Of a stretch of 64,000 bases of DNA, positions 17,492-26,426 are shown piece by piece. A program made the translations under genes and the position numbers. Position 1 is the stretch's first letter. Each line of letters opens with the position of its first letter. The DNA is taken from contig MKTN01000071.1 in NCBI GenBank assembly GCA_001898235.1, positions 1 to 64,000 of the forward strand, in the 5' to 3' direction. The notes under the pieces are model-generated. The model saw only the letters and a list, made by a program, of their open reading frames with translations, searched no databases and was not told the DNA's origin. The DNA comes from Gammaproteobacteria bacterium 39-13 (GTDB lineage Bacteria > Pseudomonadota > Gammaproteobacteria > Berkiellales > Berkiellaceae).

Positions 17492-18562
17492 ATGTACCAA
17501 AAAATTGTTAAATCATTCATTGATTGGATCACTGTTGAAAGACCCAACACCGACTTTCCTCTATGTGACTATGAACGGATCCGGTATGAGCTACGTCCTT
17601 GTGATGTGCTTTTAATTGAAGGTCGAAGTCGCATCAGTGAAGTCATTAAACAGATCACACAAAGCTCCTGGTCGCACGCTTGTCTTTATATTGGCCGTTT
17701 GCATGATATTGATGATGTTCACCTTCGTGAAAAACTGTCTCAGCATTTTCAAGGCGATCCTGATGTCCAACTCGTCATCGAAGGATACCTAGGCAAAGGA
17801 ACGATTGTAAGTCCATTAGACAATTATAAAATGGACCATATTCGGATCTGTAGACCTAGAGGGCTCTCTCGCAAAGATGCACAACAGGTACTCGCTTTTG
17901 GGATCCAACGGTTAGGCACAGATTATAATTTCCGTCAGTTGTTTGATTTAGCCCGTTTTCTCATCCCCTGGTCTTTTATGCCTTCTCGCTGGCGCTCTAG
18001 TTTATTTGAATTTCATGTTGGCGAACAAACACGAACCGTTTGTTCAACGATGATAGCTGAAGCTTTTTCTTCTATTGATTTTCCTATTTTACCGGTAGTT
18101 AAACAACATGAAGAATCAGGTTTAGAATTATTTGTTAGAAATCCTAGATTAATTACTCCTCGCGATTTTGATTATTCACCATATTTTGAAATTATCAAAT
18201 TTCCCTTCATTTCATTTACTGAAGGCCCTTACCGAAGCTTGCCTTGGAATAGGCAGGGGCTTTTTAGTCATGATGGGGAAAATATTTCTGATCCCAGTAA
18301 ACCGCCTTTAAAAACATCTGAAAAACTGAAATTAAAATTCAAACTAAAGAACAAAGTGCTTGATAACAAGAAAGAATCAACAGAGAAAGAACCCTCACCT
18401 CCTGCAAAAAATGAACATGCAGGTTCTTCCACAACAACGCCTGATGAAGATCCCAATCCTGCCTCTCCTCACGGACAAATCAATATGGATTTGTTTTCCT
18501 TTATTACAATGCGCTTTACTCAATTTTTTAACAAAAAGAACACCAGTGGTTTATCAAACTAA
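17492..18562 (+). CDS. YiiX/NlpC-P60-like papain-fold protein
   Basis: A 356-residue protein whose first ~240 residues match the permuted papain-like YiiX/YebB class. The segment RPCDVLLIEG leads into WSHACLYIG with the catalytic His at 62, and a later TVCSTMIAEAF contains the catalytic Cys (about residue 187). Such enzymes cleave amide or thioester bonds in peptidoglycan or lipids; several are secreted. It has no signal peptide, which is unusual for a cell-wall enzyme. The last ~110 residues are low-complexity Lys/Pro/Ser, probably disordered, then a hydrophobic C-terminal stretch. Substrate unknown. The catalytic pair is seen; activity is inference. Confidence 0.75.
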   Translation: MYQKIVKSFIDWITVERPNTDFPLCDYERIRYELRPCDVLLIEGRSRISEVIKQITQSSWSHACLYIGRLHDIDDVHLREKLSQHFQGDPDVQLVIEGYLGKGTIVSPLDNYKMDHIRICRPRGLSRKDAQQVLAFGIQRLGTDYNFRQLFDLARFLIPWSFMPSRWRSSLFEFHVGEQTRTVCSTMIAEAFSSIDFPILPVVKQHEESGLELFVRNPRLITPRDFDYSPYFEIIKFPFISFTEGPYRSLPWNRQGLFSHDGENISDPSKPPLKTSEKLKLKFKLKNKVLDNKKESTEKEPSPPAKNEHAGSSTTTPDEDPNPASPHGQINMDLFSFITMRFTQFFNKKNTSGLSN

Positions 18563-18691
18563 CCCATAATGTTTTGATTAAATATGAGCTCCACTTCCTT
18601 AGAGCAGTCTTAACTATATAAGGAGCTTCCAAGGATTGCGCCACAATAGCGACAATGACAAAATAAAACATTCATCTAGGTAAGATAAAAA

Positions 18692-19510
18692 ATGCAGCAC
18701 TCTGCTTTTGTATATACGTTATTTTCATATTTGCAATGGATTGTTGCTTTTTATTTTTTAACGGCCATTGGTTTTTTCTTTTTATCCGATAGTGTCTTGT
18801 TTCAACCACCTTATCCGTCTTATCAGAATGCCCCTCCAGTTTTTAAAATTCCTTTGTTAAAAAAAGAAGGGAAAATATCCGCCATTTATCTTATCAATCC
18901 TCAAGCAAAATTTACTATTTTATATAGTCATGGAAATGCCGAAGATTTGGGTACTTTATTGCCTTTATTAAAACTCTATCAGCAGCATGGTTTTTCGATT
19001 TTTGCCTATGACTATCAAGGATACGGCACAAGCAAAGGTAAAGCTTCAGAGGAAAATACCTATGAAGACATTGAAAGCGCTTATTATTATCTTACAAAAA
19101 CACTAGGCATTTCCGGACAGAATATTATTGTTTATGGTCGTTCTGTTGGCTCAGGTCCTAGTACTTATCTTGCCACACAAGTGCCTATCGGCGCCCTTAT
19201 TTTGGAAAGTCCTTTTGTCTCTGCCTTTCGTGTCAAAACGGTGATCCCACTTTTGCCTTTTGATAAATTTCCCAACTTAAAACGTATCTCGAAAATCACG
19301 GTTCCCCTCTTGGTCATTCATGGCAACAATGATAATGTTATCCCTCCTTGGCATGGAAAAAAGATTTTCGCCGCAGCCAAAGAGCCTAAGCAGGCTTATT
19401 GGGTAAAGGGAGGTCATCATAATAACCTCCTCCAAGTAGCGCAAAATCAATATTGGCAGACATTAGACAGCTTCATTACAAAAATTGAGCATAAAGAACC
19501 AGCAGCATGA
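18692..19510 (+). CDS. Membrane-anchored alpha/beta hydrolase (BEM46/ABHD13-like)
   Basis: A 272-residue serine hydrolase. An N-terminal transmembrane helix covers about residues 10-32. The catalytic region shows the oxyanion HGN motif (YSHGNAEDLG), the DYQGYGTS strand, the nucleophile elbow GRSVGSG, the acid in GNNDNVIP and the final His in KGGHHNN. This order and the HGN signature match the BEM46/ABHD13 branch found in bacteria and eukaryotes. Substrate unknown, possibly acyl esters at the membrane. It overlaps the start of the next gene by four bases. Confidence 0.85.
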   Translation: MQHSAFVYTLFSYLQWIVAFYFLTAIGFFFLSDSVLFQPPYPSYQNAPPVFKIPLLKKEGKISAIYLINPQAKFTILYSHGNAEDLGTLLPLLKLYQQHGFSIFAYDYQGYGTSKGKASEENTYEDIESAYYYLTKTLGISGQNIIVYGRSVGSGPSTYLATQVPIGALILESPFVSAFRVKTVIPLLPFDKFPNLKRISKITVPLLVIHGNNDNVIPPWHGKKIFAAAKEPKQAYWVKGGHHNNLLQVAQNQYWQTLDSFITKIEHKEPAA

Positions 19511-19917
19511 CAGAAACTTTTTGCCCTTGCGGTAGCCAGCAATCCTACGAACATTGTTGTAAAAAATTCATTATTGGTGAACAAATCCCATCAACCCCAG
19601 AATTGTTGATGCGTTCTCGTTATAGTGCTTATGCAGTAGGTGATCTTTCCTATATTGTTGCGACGATGCAAGGACAACCAGCGAAAGATTTTGACATCGA
19701 AGACACCTCACAATGGCTGCAAGATGTGCAATGGGAAGGACTGACGGTGATTAATCACAAAATCAAAGGTCCCAAACTCGGTTTTGTCAGTTTTGAGGCA
19801 CGTTATTCTTTTAAGGGTACCAAACAATCTATCTGTGAAAAAAGTGAATTTCATAAAATTGGTGATAAATGGTTTTATGTTGGCGGAAAAGCACTTAACC
19901 CAAGCGCTAAATGGTAG
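19507..19917 (+). CDS. ychJ: YchJ family protein with SEC-C zinc motif
   Basis: A 136-residue UPF0225/YchJ protein. The N-terminus begins with a SEC-C motif, CPCGSQQSYEHCC (residues 6-18), which binds zinc in SecA and related proteins. The rest is the NTF2-like YchJ domain, including RSRYSAYAVGDLSYI and the SFEARY strand. The function of YchJ is not established; the name reflects family membership. It overlaps the preceding hydrolase by four bases and ends nine bases before the ATG of the next gene, so the three form one operon. Confidence 0.88.
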   Translation: MTETFCPCGSQQSYEHCCKKFIIGEQIPSTPELLMRSRYSAYAVGDLSYIVATMQGQPAKDFDIEDTSQWLQDVQWEGLTVINHKIKGPKLGFVSFEARYSFKGTKQSICEKSEFHKIGDKWFYVGGKALNPSAKW

Positions 19918-19925
19918 GGACGACT

Positions 19926-21818
19926 ATGCAGAACAAATGCTATCTTTTCGATTTTGACAGTACCTTCATTCAAGTTGAAATGCTGGAAATCCTTGCTGAA
20001 ATAGGTTTAACCAATCACCCAGAAAAAAATTCACGGATGGCTGCTATCCATGAAATTACCGAACTTGCAATGAAAGGACAGTACTCTTTTGGAGAAAGCT
20101 TACGCGAACGCATTCCACTTTTAAATCTAACATCAGCACATATTGAACAAGCGATAGAAACGCTTAAGCAAAAAATCACTCCCTCTTTCGCTAGAAATAT
20201 AGACTTTTTTAAGAAAAATGCTGATTCAATTTATATTTTAAGCGGTGGGTTTATAGAATTAATTTGGCCTATTGTTCAAGCTTTTGGCTTAAGACGAGAT
20301 CATATTTTTGCCAATCGTTTCCTTTATGATTTTGAGGGGAATGTCTTAGGCTATGATGAACACAACCCTTTGGCGCAAGATCAAGGCAAAGTGAAAGCCG
20401 CGTATCAGTTACAATTGCAAGGCGATATTTTAATTATTGGTGATGGTTATACAGATTATGAAGTAAAGGAAGCGGGAATTGCCAACACTTTTGTCGCTTT
20501 TACCGAAAACGTTACCAGAGAATCCGTTGTTAAGCTAGCAGATATAGTCGTTAATGAATTGGAAGATTTGTTCTTTACTTGCGAAATTCCTTATATCAGT
20601 AAAGCAACCCATCAAAAGGTCCTTTTATTAGAAAATCTTCACCCTGTTGTCGCTCACTATTTCAAAAATCAAGGCTATGAGGTGGAAAACCTTCAACATG
20701 CCTTGACTAAAGATGAGCTGATTAAAAAGCTTGAAGGTGTCAGTGTGCTGGGGATCCGCTCTAAAACAGAAGTTACCAAAGATGTGATAGATCAATGCCA
20801 TACCTTAGAAGCTATCGGTGCTTTTTGTATAGGTACTAATCAAATTGATCTCAATCATTGCTCACAAAAAGGCATCGCTGCTTTTAATGCCCCTTTTAGC
20901 AATACCCGCAGTGTAGTCGAACTGGCTATTGGTGAAATTATTTTATTAGTACGCCGCGCGGTCGCTATGAATAATAAATTATTTCAAGGGCAGTGGAATA
21001 AATCCAGTCAAGGAGCACATGAGGTTCGAGGAAAAACCTTAGGGATTATTGGTTATGGAAACATTGGAACACAATTATCCATCATTGCTGAAGCATTGGG
21101 TATGCGTGTCATATTTTATGACATTGATGATAAATTGCCAATGGGTAACGCAAAAGCTTGCCACTCACTGGAAGAATTGCTTAACCTCGCTGATGTCGTT
21201 AGTGTTCATGTTGACGGACGAAAAGAAAACCATCATCTTATCAACGCAAATACCTTCGCAATGATGAAACCGGGTGTTATCTTTTTAAATCTTAGCCGCG
21301 GATTTGTCGTTGACTTTGATGCGCTTACCAAAGAAATGGCTTCTGGCAAAATTGCCGGTGTTGGTATCGATGTTTATCCAGAAGAACCACACAACTCAAA
21401 AAGTGAATTTAAAACACCATTACAACAATTTGAGAATGCATTTATTACTCCACATATCGGGGGAAGCACAGAAGAAGCACAACAAAGCATTGGAGAATAC
21501 GTTTCCAAAAATCTTCACGCTTATATGGCCGATGGTGCATCTTTAGGGAGTGTTAATTTTCCCCAACTTTACTTACCCAGTATGAATTACCCTCAACGTA
21601 TTATCCATATTCATAAAAATGTGCCGGGGATCCTTGCTAAAATCAATGGATTGTTTGCACAGCATGAATGCAACATTGAAGGACAATTTTTAAAAACAAA
21701 TGAAAATATTGGTTACGTGATCACTGATCTAAATCATCAAATTGATGATAATACGCTAAGTAATCTAAATGCTATTCCACGCACAATAAAGGTTAGGTTG
21801 CTGAATAAATCTTTATAG
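19926..21818 (+). CDS. Fused phosphoserine phosphatase-like / D-3-phosphoglycerate dehydrogenase
   Basis: A 630-residue two-enzyme fusion. Residues 1-~212 are a HAD-IB phosphatase: the DFDST motif with Asp9 and Asp11, LSGG at about residue 110 and GDGYTDYE near 172. Residues ~220-630 are a SerA-type dehydrogenase: an N-terminal substrate domain (GIRSKTEVT), the NAD motif IGYGNIGTQLS near 373, catalytic RGFVV and TPHIGGS near 508, and a C-terminal ACT domain from about 557. SerA and SerB act at the first and last steps of serine synthesis, flanking SerC. Start ATG 19926 has AGGGA upstream. It ends an operon with the hydrolase and ychJ. No serC is in the window. Confidence 0.92.
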   Translation: MQNKCYLFDFDSTFIQVEMLEILAEIGLTNHPEKNSRMAAIHEITELAMKGQYSFGESLRERIPLLNLTSAHIEQAIETLKQKITPSFARNIDFFKKNADSIYILSGGFIELIWPIVQAFGLRRDHIFANRFLYDFEGNVLGYDEHNPLAQDQGKVKAAYQLQLQGDILIIGDGYTDYEVKEAGIANTFVAFTENVTRESVVKLADIVVNELEDLFFTCEIPYISKATHQKVLLLENLHPVVAHYFKNQGYEVENLQHALTKDELIKKLEGVSVLGIRSKTEVTKDVIDQCHTLEAIGAFCIGTNQIDLNHCSQKGIAAFNAPFSNTRSVVELAIGEIILLVRRAVAMNNKLFQGQWNKSSQGAHEVRGKTLGIIGYGNIGTQLSIIAEALGMRVIFYDIDDKLPMGNAKACHSLEELLNLADVVSVHVDGRKENHHLINANTFAMMKPGVIFLNLSRGFVVDFDALTKEMASGKIAGVGIDVYPEEPHNSKSEFKTPLQQFENAFITPHIGGSTEEAQQSIGEYVSKNLHAYMADGASLGSVNFPQLYLPSMNYPQRIIHIHKNVPGILAKINGLFAQHECNIEGQFLKTNENIGYVITDLNHQIDDNTLSNLNAIPRTIKVRLLNKSL

Positions 21819-21910
21819 ATCAGTCACTTATCTGAAATTTACCACTACCGATTATCGGATAAATGACTACGATAATCTGACTGCCGTGGCAGCACTCTTT
21901 TTATCATGCT

Positions 21911-21943
21911 ATCAACTCTTTCAAAAGAAAGTAAAAAGTTGAT
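21911..21943. repeat. Inverted repeat in the leader of the proline-repeat protein
   Basis: ATCAACT/AGTTGAT arms with an inner CTTTC/GAAAG stem, ending about 22 bases before ATG 21965. It could end the upstream serine operon or fold in the leader. A second imperfect hairpin with AGTCAcTTATC arms lies at 21822-21868. Confidence 0.4.
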
Positions 21944-21964
21944 TAGCTGAGAAAGAGTTAGAAT

Positions 21965-23380
21965 ATGAAACCAGGTGTAAAAAAAGCGCTTGCTCCAAAA
22001 GCAAAGCCGCCAACCCAAGCCACACCAACAACGCCTATAACTGTCACGCCTGCTGCCGCTGCAAACGTGGCAAACTCAATTAAAACAAACCTAGAAACGA
22101 GATGGGCTCGATTAGATGCTAGGGCCAAGAAGTTTGCCCTTATCCTTGGGAGCGCTATGAGCTTTGCCTTAGCATTGCTCTATGGCCCCACCATATTTTA
22201 CTTATTGATTTTCGTCATTGGCGGCGGCGCTTACGCACTTTTCCCGGACAAGATCGATAACTGGATTGATAATCACCAATGGTTACTTGGCTTTGCAGCT
22301 TTTGGTACTTTATTTACGGGCCCATTAGGGTTTATCGCCGGCGCTTGGCTAGGTAATTTTCTTGAACCTCACAATAACCGTCTCACTGCAACGGCAGTTA
22401 CTGTTTATGAACACACCTCAAATCTTAGTGCAGTAGCCAACGCACCTTCATCTGCTTTTCAAAGCATTAAAAGCCGTTTTTACAACGGTTGGCAATGGAC
22501 AAAGAATAAACTAACTGGTTCAACTCAATCTCCAGCAGCTAGTGATGTTACTACAGGAAACGATGCCCAACCAGGCGATGAAACAAGACGAAAACGTCCC
22601 AAGAGCTCGCAAGTAGGAACAAAATCTCCTGACGCTGCTACTTCCTCTTGGCGTAATGTGTTTTCTTATTTTTCAAGAAATAAATCACCAGCAATAACAC
22701 CATCTCAAACTACTGTTTCTACCAACCACACAGGCGCAAGAGAAAGATCCAATGTTACCGAAGATCATAGTCTTCCTCCTAAGCCGCCGGCTAAGAATCG
22801 AGTTCCAGACCATCTCAAGAAAAAACCATCAAGCCCCGCCGATAATGCTGGAAATAATCAAATTCCACCACGACCACCGGCCAAGAACCAGCTTCCTGCG
22901 CATCTAAAAAGAGTGCTGGCAAACACCGATCCCGCCCCTACTGTGGCGGCACCTGTCATCGCAAGTGTAACGCAAAGACCTAAGCGAAGAGATGCTTCAA
23001 CAAGGCAAAGGGATGCAGTGCAATCCAACTCAGCTATAGCAAATCCAGCCGCTTCTCTAAACACAGCTGGAGAGCAAATAACTGCTCCAGCAGAAAAAAA
23101 TGATTCTCCTGGACTGATTGGTCGGTTATTTGGATGGATCGTACCTATGCCAGACTTTGAGGATGTTGACTTCGGTGAAGAGAGATCTAATGCACCTCCC
23201 GCTCAACCTAGTAATAGAATAACGCCAGAGATCAGAAATGAAGTATTAGAAAATCCTTCACGAACAGTTCGATTTTCGCGTCCCAAAACGAGAGAACAAG
23301 CGAAAGAATCGCCTAGCGAAACTCCTCAAAAGAACTCTCGCCCCTATCGTAACAATCCCCAACGCTCAACAATTTCCTAA
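21965..23380 (+). CDS. Membrane protein with two SH3-ligand-like proline repeats
   Basis: A 471-residue protein of no known family. A Pro/Ala/Thr-rich N-terminus (1-50) leads to two or three hydrophobic segments (about 55-95 and 103-135), then a long polar, probably disordered C-terminal half. Two near-identical segments occur there: LPPKPPAKNRVPDHLKK near residue 269 and IPPRPPAKNQLPAHLKR near 299. Each contains P-x-x-P-x-K, the class II ligand pattern for eukaryotic SH3 domains. A short hydrophobic motif (LIGRLFGWIVPMP) follows near 380. Membrane topology plus a proline-rich tail suggests a protein displayed to host factors; this is inference. A strong terminator follows. Confidence 0.75.
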   Translation: MKPGVKKALAPKAKPPTQATPTTPITVTPAAAANVANSIKTNLETRWARLDARAKKFALILGSAMSFALALLYGPTIFYLLIFVIGGGAYALFPDKIDNWIDNHQWLLGFAAFGTLFTGPLGFIAGAWLGNFLEPHNNRLTATAVTVYEHTSNLSAVANAPSSAFQSIKSRFYNGWQWTKNKLTGSTQSPAASDVTTGNDAQPGDETRRKRPKSSQVGTKSPDAATSSWRNVFSYFSRNKSPAITPSQTTVSTNHTGARERSNVTEDHSLPPKPPAKNRVPDHLKKKPSSPADNAGNNQIPPRPPAKNQLPAHLKRVLANTDPAPTVAAPVIASVTQRPKRRDASTRQRDAVQSNSAIANPAASLNTAGEQITAPAEKNDSPGLIGRLFGWIVPMPDFEDVDFGEERSNAPPAQPSNRITPEIRNEVLENPSRTVRFSRPKTREQAKESPSETPQKNSRPYRNNPQRSTIS

Positions 23381-23386
23381 TCTTAG

Positions 23387-23412
23387 AGCCCTAGCTGATG
23401 TCAGCTAGGGCT
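23387..23412. terminator. Bidirectional terminator between convergent genes
   Basis: Perfect 12-base stem AGCCCTAGCTGA/TCAGCTAGGGCT separated by two bases, lying six bases after the stop at 23380 and five before the argS stop at 23418. It serves both converging transcripts, with A/T-rich sequence on the right. Confidence 0.8.
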
Positions 23413-23417
23413 TAAAT

Positions 23418-25160
23418 TTACATTTTAGTAACTGTCTTTAATCCTAAAATGGTTAACCCTTCTTTCAATACCATTGCAGTTAACTCACACAAGGCTAAAC
23501 GTTGACTTTGTTCAGCCACACCTTCGACACGACAATCTCTGAAAAAAGCATTAAATTTTTCAGCCAATTCATATAAATATTCACACAAACGATTTGGCAT
23601 TAGATCATCATTTATGGAATCTAATATTTCAGCAAATTGGCATAAGTGTAACCCTAATGTAATTTCACTAGGATGTTGTAAATTGATAGCACTTAAGGTT
23701 TGATCTTGAACTTTGCGTTTAATCCCATGGATACGAACATAAGCATACATTAAAAATGCTGCTGTATTTCCTTCAAAACGTAACATGCGATCATAGCTAA
23801 ACATATAATCATGGGTACGATTGCAGACCAGATCAGAATATTTTACAGCGTTAATACCAAGCGTTTTTGCAATCGAATGGATTTCTTCTTTGCTTAATCC
23901 ACCTTCTTTTTCTTTGGTCCGTTCAATCAAGATTTCTTCAGCTTTTTGAATGGCCGCGGTCAATAAATCTATCAAACGTTCGGTTTCACCTGAGCGCGTT
24001 TTAAACTTCTTGCCATCAGGCCCAAGGACTAATCCAAAAGGAACGTGATCGCACCGAACCTTTTGTGGATCTAAATAACCTGCTAATTTTGCAGCAGCAA
24101 ATAGCATTGCAAAATGAGTGGCTTGACCTGCATCTGTTACATAAATTAACCGTTCGCCCTTTTCTTCTTCGATCCGGTGTAAAATAGAGGCCATATCCGT
24201 AGTTGCATAATTATAGCCGCCATCAGATTTTTGCAACATAAAAGGCAAGGGCTCGCCTTCTCGGTTAACAAATCCCTCTAAAAATAAGCATTTTGCGCCT
24301 TCTGAGAGCGTAATGAGATCCTTACTTTCCAAATCGGAAATCACATTAGCTAAATAAGGGTTATAAAAAGATTCTCCCCGCTCAATCAGATGAATGTCTA
24401 ATAAATCATAGATTTCTTGATACGCTTTACGCGAAATATCACAAATCAGATCCCAGACTTTTAACGTTTCTTGGTCTCCACTTTGAAGCGAAACTACCTC
24501 TAGCTGGGATTGTTTTTTAAAGTGTTCATCTTCATCAAAACGTTTTTTTGCTTTTTTATAATATTCTACCAATAAAGATAAATCTGCTTTTTTGCTACCG
24601 TTTATCAATCCTGGTTCAACTTCCTTAATATAAGCAATCAGCATTCCAAAAGCGGTTCCCCAATCGCCGACATGATTCAATCTAAGCACTTCGTGTCCCT
24701 GGTATTCAAATAAACGTGCCAGCGAATCGCCTATGATAGTTGAGCGTAAATGCCCTACATGCATTTCTTTAGCTGTGTTCGGGGAAGAAAAATCAATAAT
24801 AATTTTTTGTGATTTTTCAGTTTTAATACCGCACTTTGGAGATTGAGACATAGATTGGCAGTATGTGGAGATAACCTGATTTGGCAAAGTGATATTGATA
24901 AAGCCAGGTCCCGCAATTTCACATTTTTCTATTTCTTTATCATTTTCTAATTGCGTCAGCACTTTTGCCGCAATTTCTCGTGGCGCAAGTGCCAGTGCTT
25001 TTGTCAATTTCATTGCACTGTTACATTGATAATGACCGAATCGCGCATTTGTAGAACGAGTCACTTCTACAGAAATAGGCGCGGCATCTGGAAAGGCCTT
25101 TGCAAAAGCCTTTGTAAACTTATCTTCTATTATTTTTATTAACATCGGGTTATTCTTCAT
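23418..25160 (-). CDS. argS: Arginyl-tRNA synthetase
   Basis: A 580-residue class I aminoacyl-tRNA synthetase, normal length for ArgRS. The N-terminal Add-1 domain is followed by the HIGH-type motif HVGHLRS (about residue 133), with SPNTAKEMHV before it. The KMSKS position reads KFKTRSGE, the usual degenerate ArgRS form, and the C-terminal anticodon-binding domain ends the protein. It charges tRNA-Arg. Start choices are ATG 25160 or 25145. The former overlaps the upstream dipeptidase gene by 11 bases and neither has a strong ribosome site. Confidence 0.97.
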   Translation of the reverse strand: MKNNPMLIKIIEDKFTKAFAKAFPDAAPISVEVTRSTNARFGHYQCNSAMKLTKALALAPREIAAKVLTQLENDKEIEKCEIAGPGFINITLPNQVISTYCQSMSQSPKCGIKTEKSQKIIIDFSSPNTAKEMHVGHLRSTIIGDSLARLFEYQGHEVLRLNHVGDWGTAFGMLIAYIKEVEPGLINGSKKADLSLLVEYYKKAKKRFDEDEHFKKQSQLEVVSLQSGDQETLKVWDLICDISRKAYQEIYDLLDIHLIERGESFYNPYLANVISDLESKDLITLSEGAKCLFLEGFVNREGEPLPFMLQKSDGGYNYATTDMASILHRIEEEKGERLIYVTDAGQATHFAMLFAAAKLAGYLDPQKVRCDHVPFGLVLGPDGKKFKTRSGETERLIDLLTAAIQKAEEILIERTKEKEGGLSKEEIHSIAKTLGINAVKYSDLVCNRTHDYMFSYDRMLRFEGNTAAFLMYAYVRIHGIKRKVQDQTLSAINLQHPSEITLGLHLCQFAEILDSINDDLMPNRLCEYLYELAEKFNAFFRDCRVEGVAEQSQRLALCELTAMVLKEGLTILGLKTVTKM

Positions 25161-25812
25161 AGTTTACGACAGGAAAATTAAAGTAGGTTTCAGGAAAAGG
25201 TTCCAAAGTGAAGGTAAAATGCCACCATTCCTGATCAATTCCTAACCAATTAAAGTCATTCATGAACTTTTTCAAAAATTGTCTATTTTGATAAATCAGA
25301 GGTGCAACATCGCGATTATCAGGATGAGATAATGGATCCATAAAATCAAAACGTGTTCCCATCTCTAATGCCCGACCATCCACGGTGTCGACAATATTCA
25401 GATCAATTGTACTACCGCGAGAATGGCTAGATTTTCGCGCAATATATCCTAATTTAAAAAAATCCTTTTTATCAATGTTGGGGTAATAATCTTTTTTAGT
25501 CTTTTCACAAGATGACTGACTCCATTGCCAAAAATCTTCACATCCCATCTGTGGCCGATAAGCATCCCAAATCACCAATGTTGGATCTGTCATTTTTAAG
25601 GTTGATTTGACTGCAGGCTGTTTTAGATAAGCGAGCATTTTCTGCAAAGACTCTGCTGCCTCAATGGTTAAAACTGCTGATCCATTGCTTGCATATCCCT
25701 CTAATGGACGACCGATCAGATTGTCATCACCACAATACTTAAGATCAATAATAAGCTGCGGCACTTTCTTTGCTAATACAACAAATTCATCTGGGAGAAT
25801 ATTCTTCTTCAT
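25150..25812 (-). CDS. ddpX: D-alanyl-D-alanine dipeptidase (VanX/DdpX family)
   Basis: A 220-residue zinc peptidase of the M15D family, which cleaves D-Ala-D-Ala. Zinc ligands and catalytic residues are visible: SSHSRGSTIDL (His and Asp) and EWWHF (catalytic Glu and zinc His), with WDAYRP upstream. It lacks a signal peptide, as in VanX, so it would act in the cytoplasm, for instance in recycling of D-Ala from cell-wall turnover. It overlaps argS by 11 bases. There is no vanHA nearby, so resistance is not implied. Confidence 0.93.
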   Translation of the reverse strand: MKKNILPDEFVVLAKKVPQLIIDLKYCGDDNLIGRPLEGYASNGSAVLTIEAAESLQKMLAYLKQPAVKSTLKMTDPTLVIWDAYRPQMGCEDFWQWSQSSCEKTKKDYYPNIDKKDFFKLGYIARKSSHSRGSTIDLNIVDTVDGRALEMGTRFDFMDPLSHPDNRDVAPLIYQNRQFLKKFMNDFNWLGIDQEWWHFTFTLEPFPETYFNFPVVNYEE

Positions 25813-25991
25813 GTTTGTTATCTTTCCAAATACAACCTACCGTTGATACCTATTTTACTGCATTCCTGTCTGACAGTGGGAAGATCCTAGGACGAAATTA
25901 ATATAATATTGCCTCAACCAGTATATATAGTCACAGCAAGGCCCTCCGAGCAAAGACTATAGTCATTTTAGAGATATAGGCAGAGAATACC

Positions 25992-26363
25992 GTGACAGAA
26001 GTTTCTTATGCAGAAAAAAGAAAACGCGCTGAGGAGTTTCATTCTTATCTAAGAAGCTTGCCTCAGAATGAAACCATGATCCTCTATTATGAGGGACTCG
26101 TTGAAAAGCTTTCTTCCTTTGAGAAAGTATTAAACAAGCTCCAAGCCTTTGTCCGCTTCTTATCTAAACTGACATCTGAAAAATATGGGCAATGGATGGA
26201 AAAGGCTTTTGCTGGCTTTAAAGCAACCTTTGCTTCACCGCAAGTTGATGAGGCTAAAACGAAAGAAATTGATATGCCTACTGACTTTTCGCCTGTCACC
26301 TTTGAAACACCGGCAAGCACGAAAGATCAGAAAAAAACCAAAAAACGATTTAAATTCTTTTAG
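25992..26363 (+). CDS. Small helical hypothetical protein
   Basis: A 123-residue protein starting with GTG at 25992, with AGAG a few bases upstream. It is largely alpha-helical through residue 80 (EKRKRAEEFHSYLRSL, then YEGLVEKLSSFEKV), followed by an acidic/Thr-rich linker and a strongly basic tail ending KKRFKFF. No known domain or membrane segment is recognised. It stands alone between the divergent ddpX and a convergent small membrane protein, and ends at a strong hairpin. Its function is unknown. Confidence 0.55.
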   Translation: MTEVSYAEKRKRAEEFHSYLRSLPQNETMILYYEGLVEKLSSFEKVLNKLQAFVRFLSKLTSEKYGQWMEKAFAGFKATFASPQVDEAKTKEIDMPTDFSPVTFETPASTKDQKKTKKRFKFF

Positions 26364-26370
26364 GATGAGA

Positions 26371-26413
26371 ATGACTGCTTGTTAAAATGGTATTTTTAAT
26401 AACAAGCAGTCAT
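26371..26413. terminator. Bidirectional terminator, 14-base stem
   Basis: ATGACTGCTTGTTA pairs perfectly with TAACAAGCAGTCAT across a 15-base A/T-rich loop, between the stops of two converging genes (26363 and 26427). Confidence 0.75.
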
Positions 26414-26426
26414 CTCTTCTACAAGG

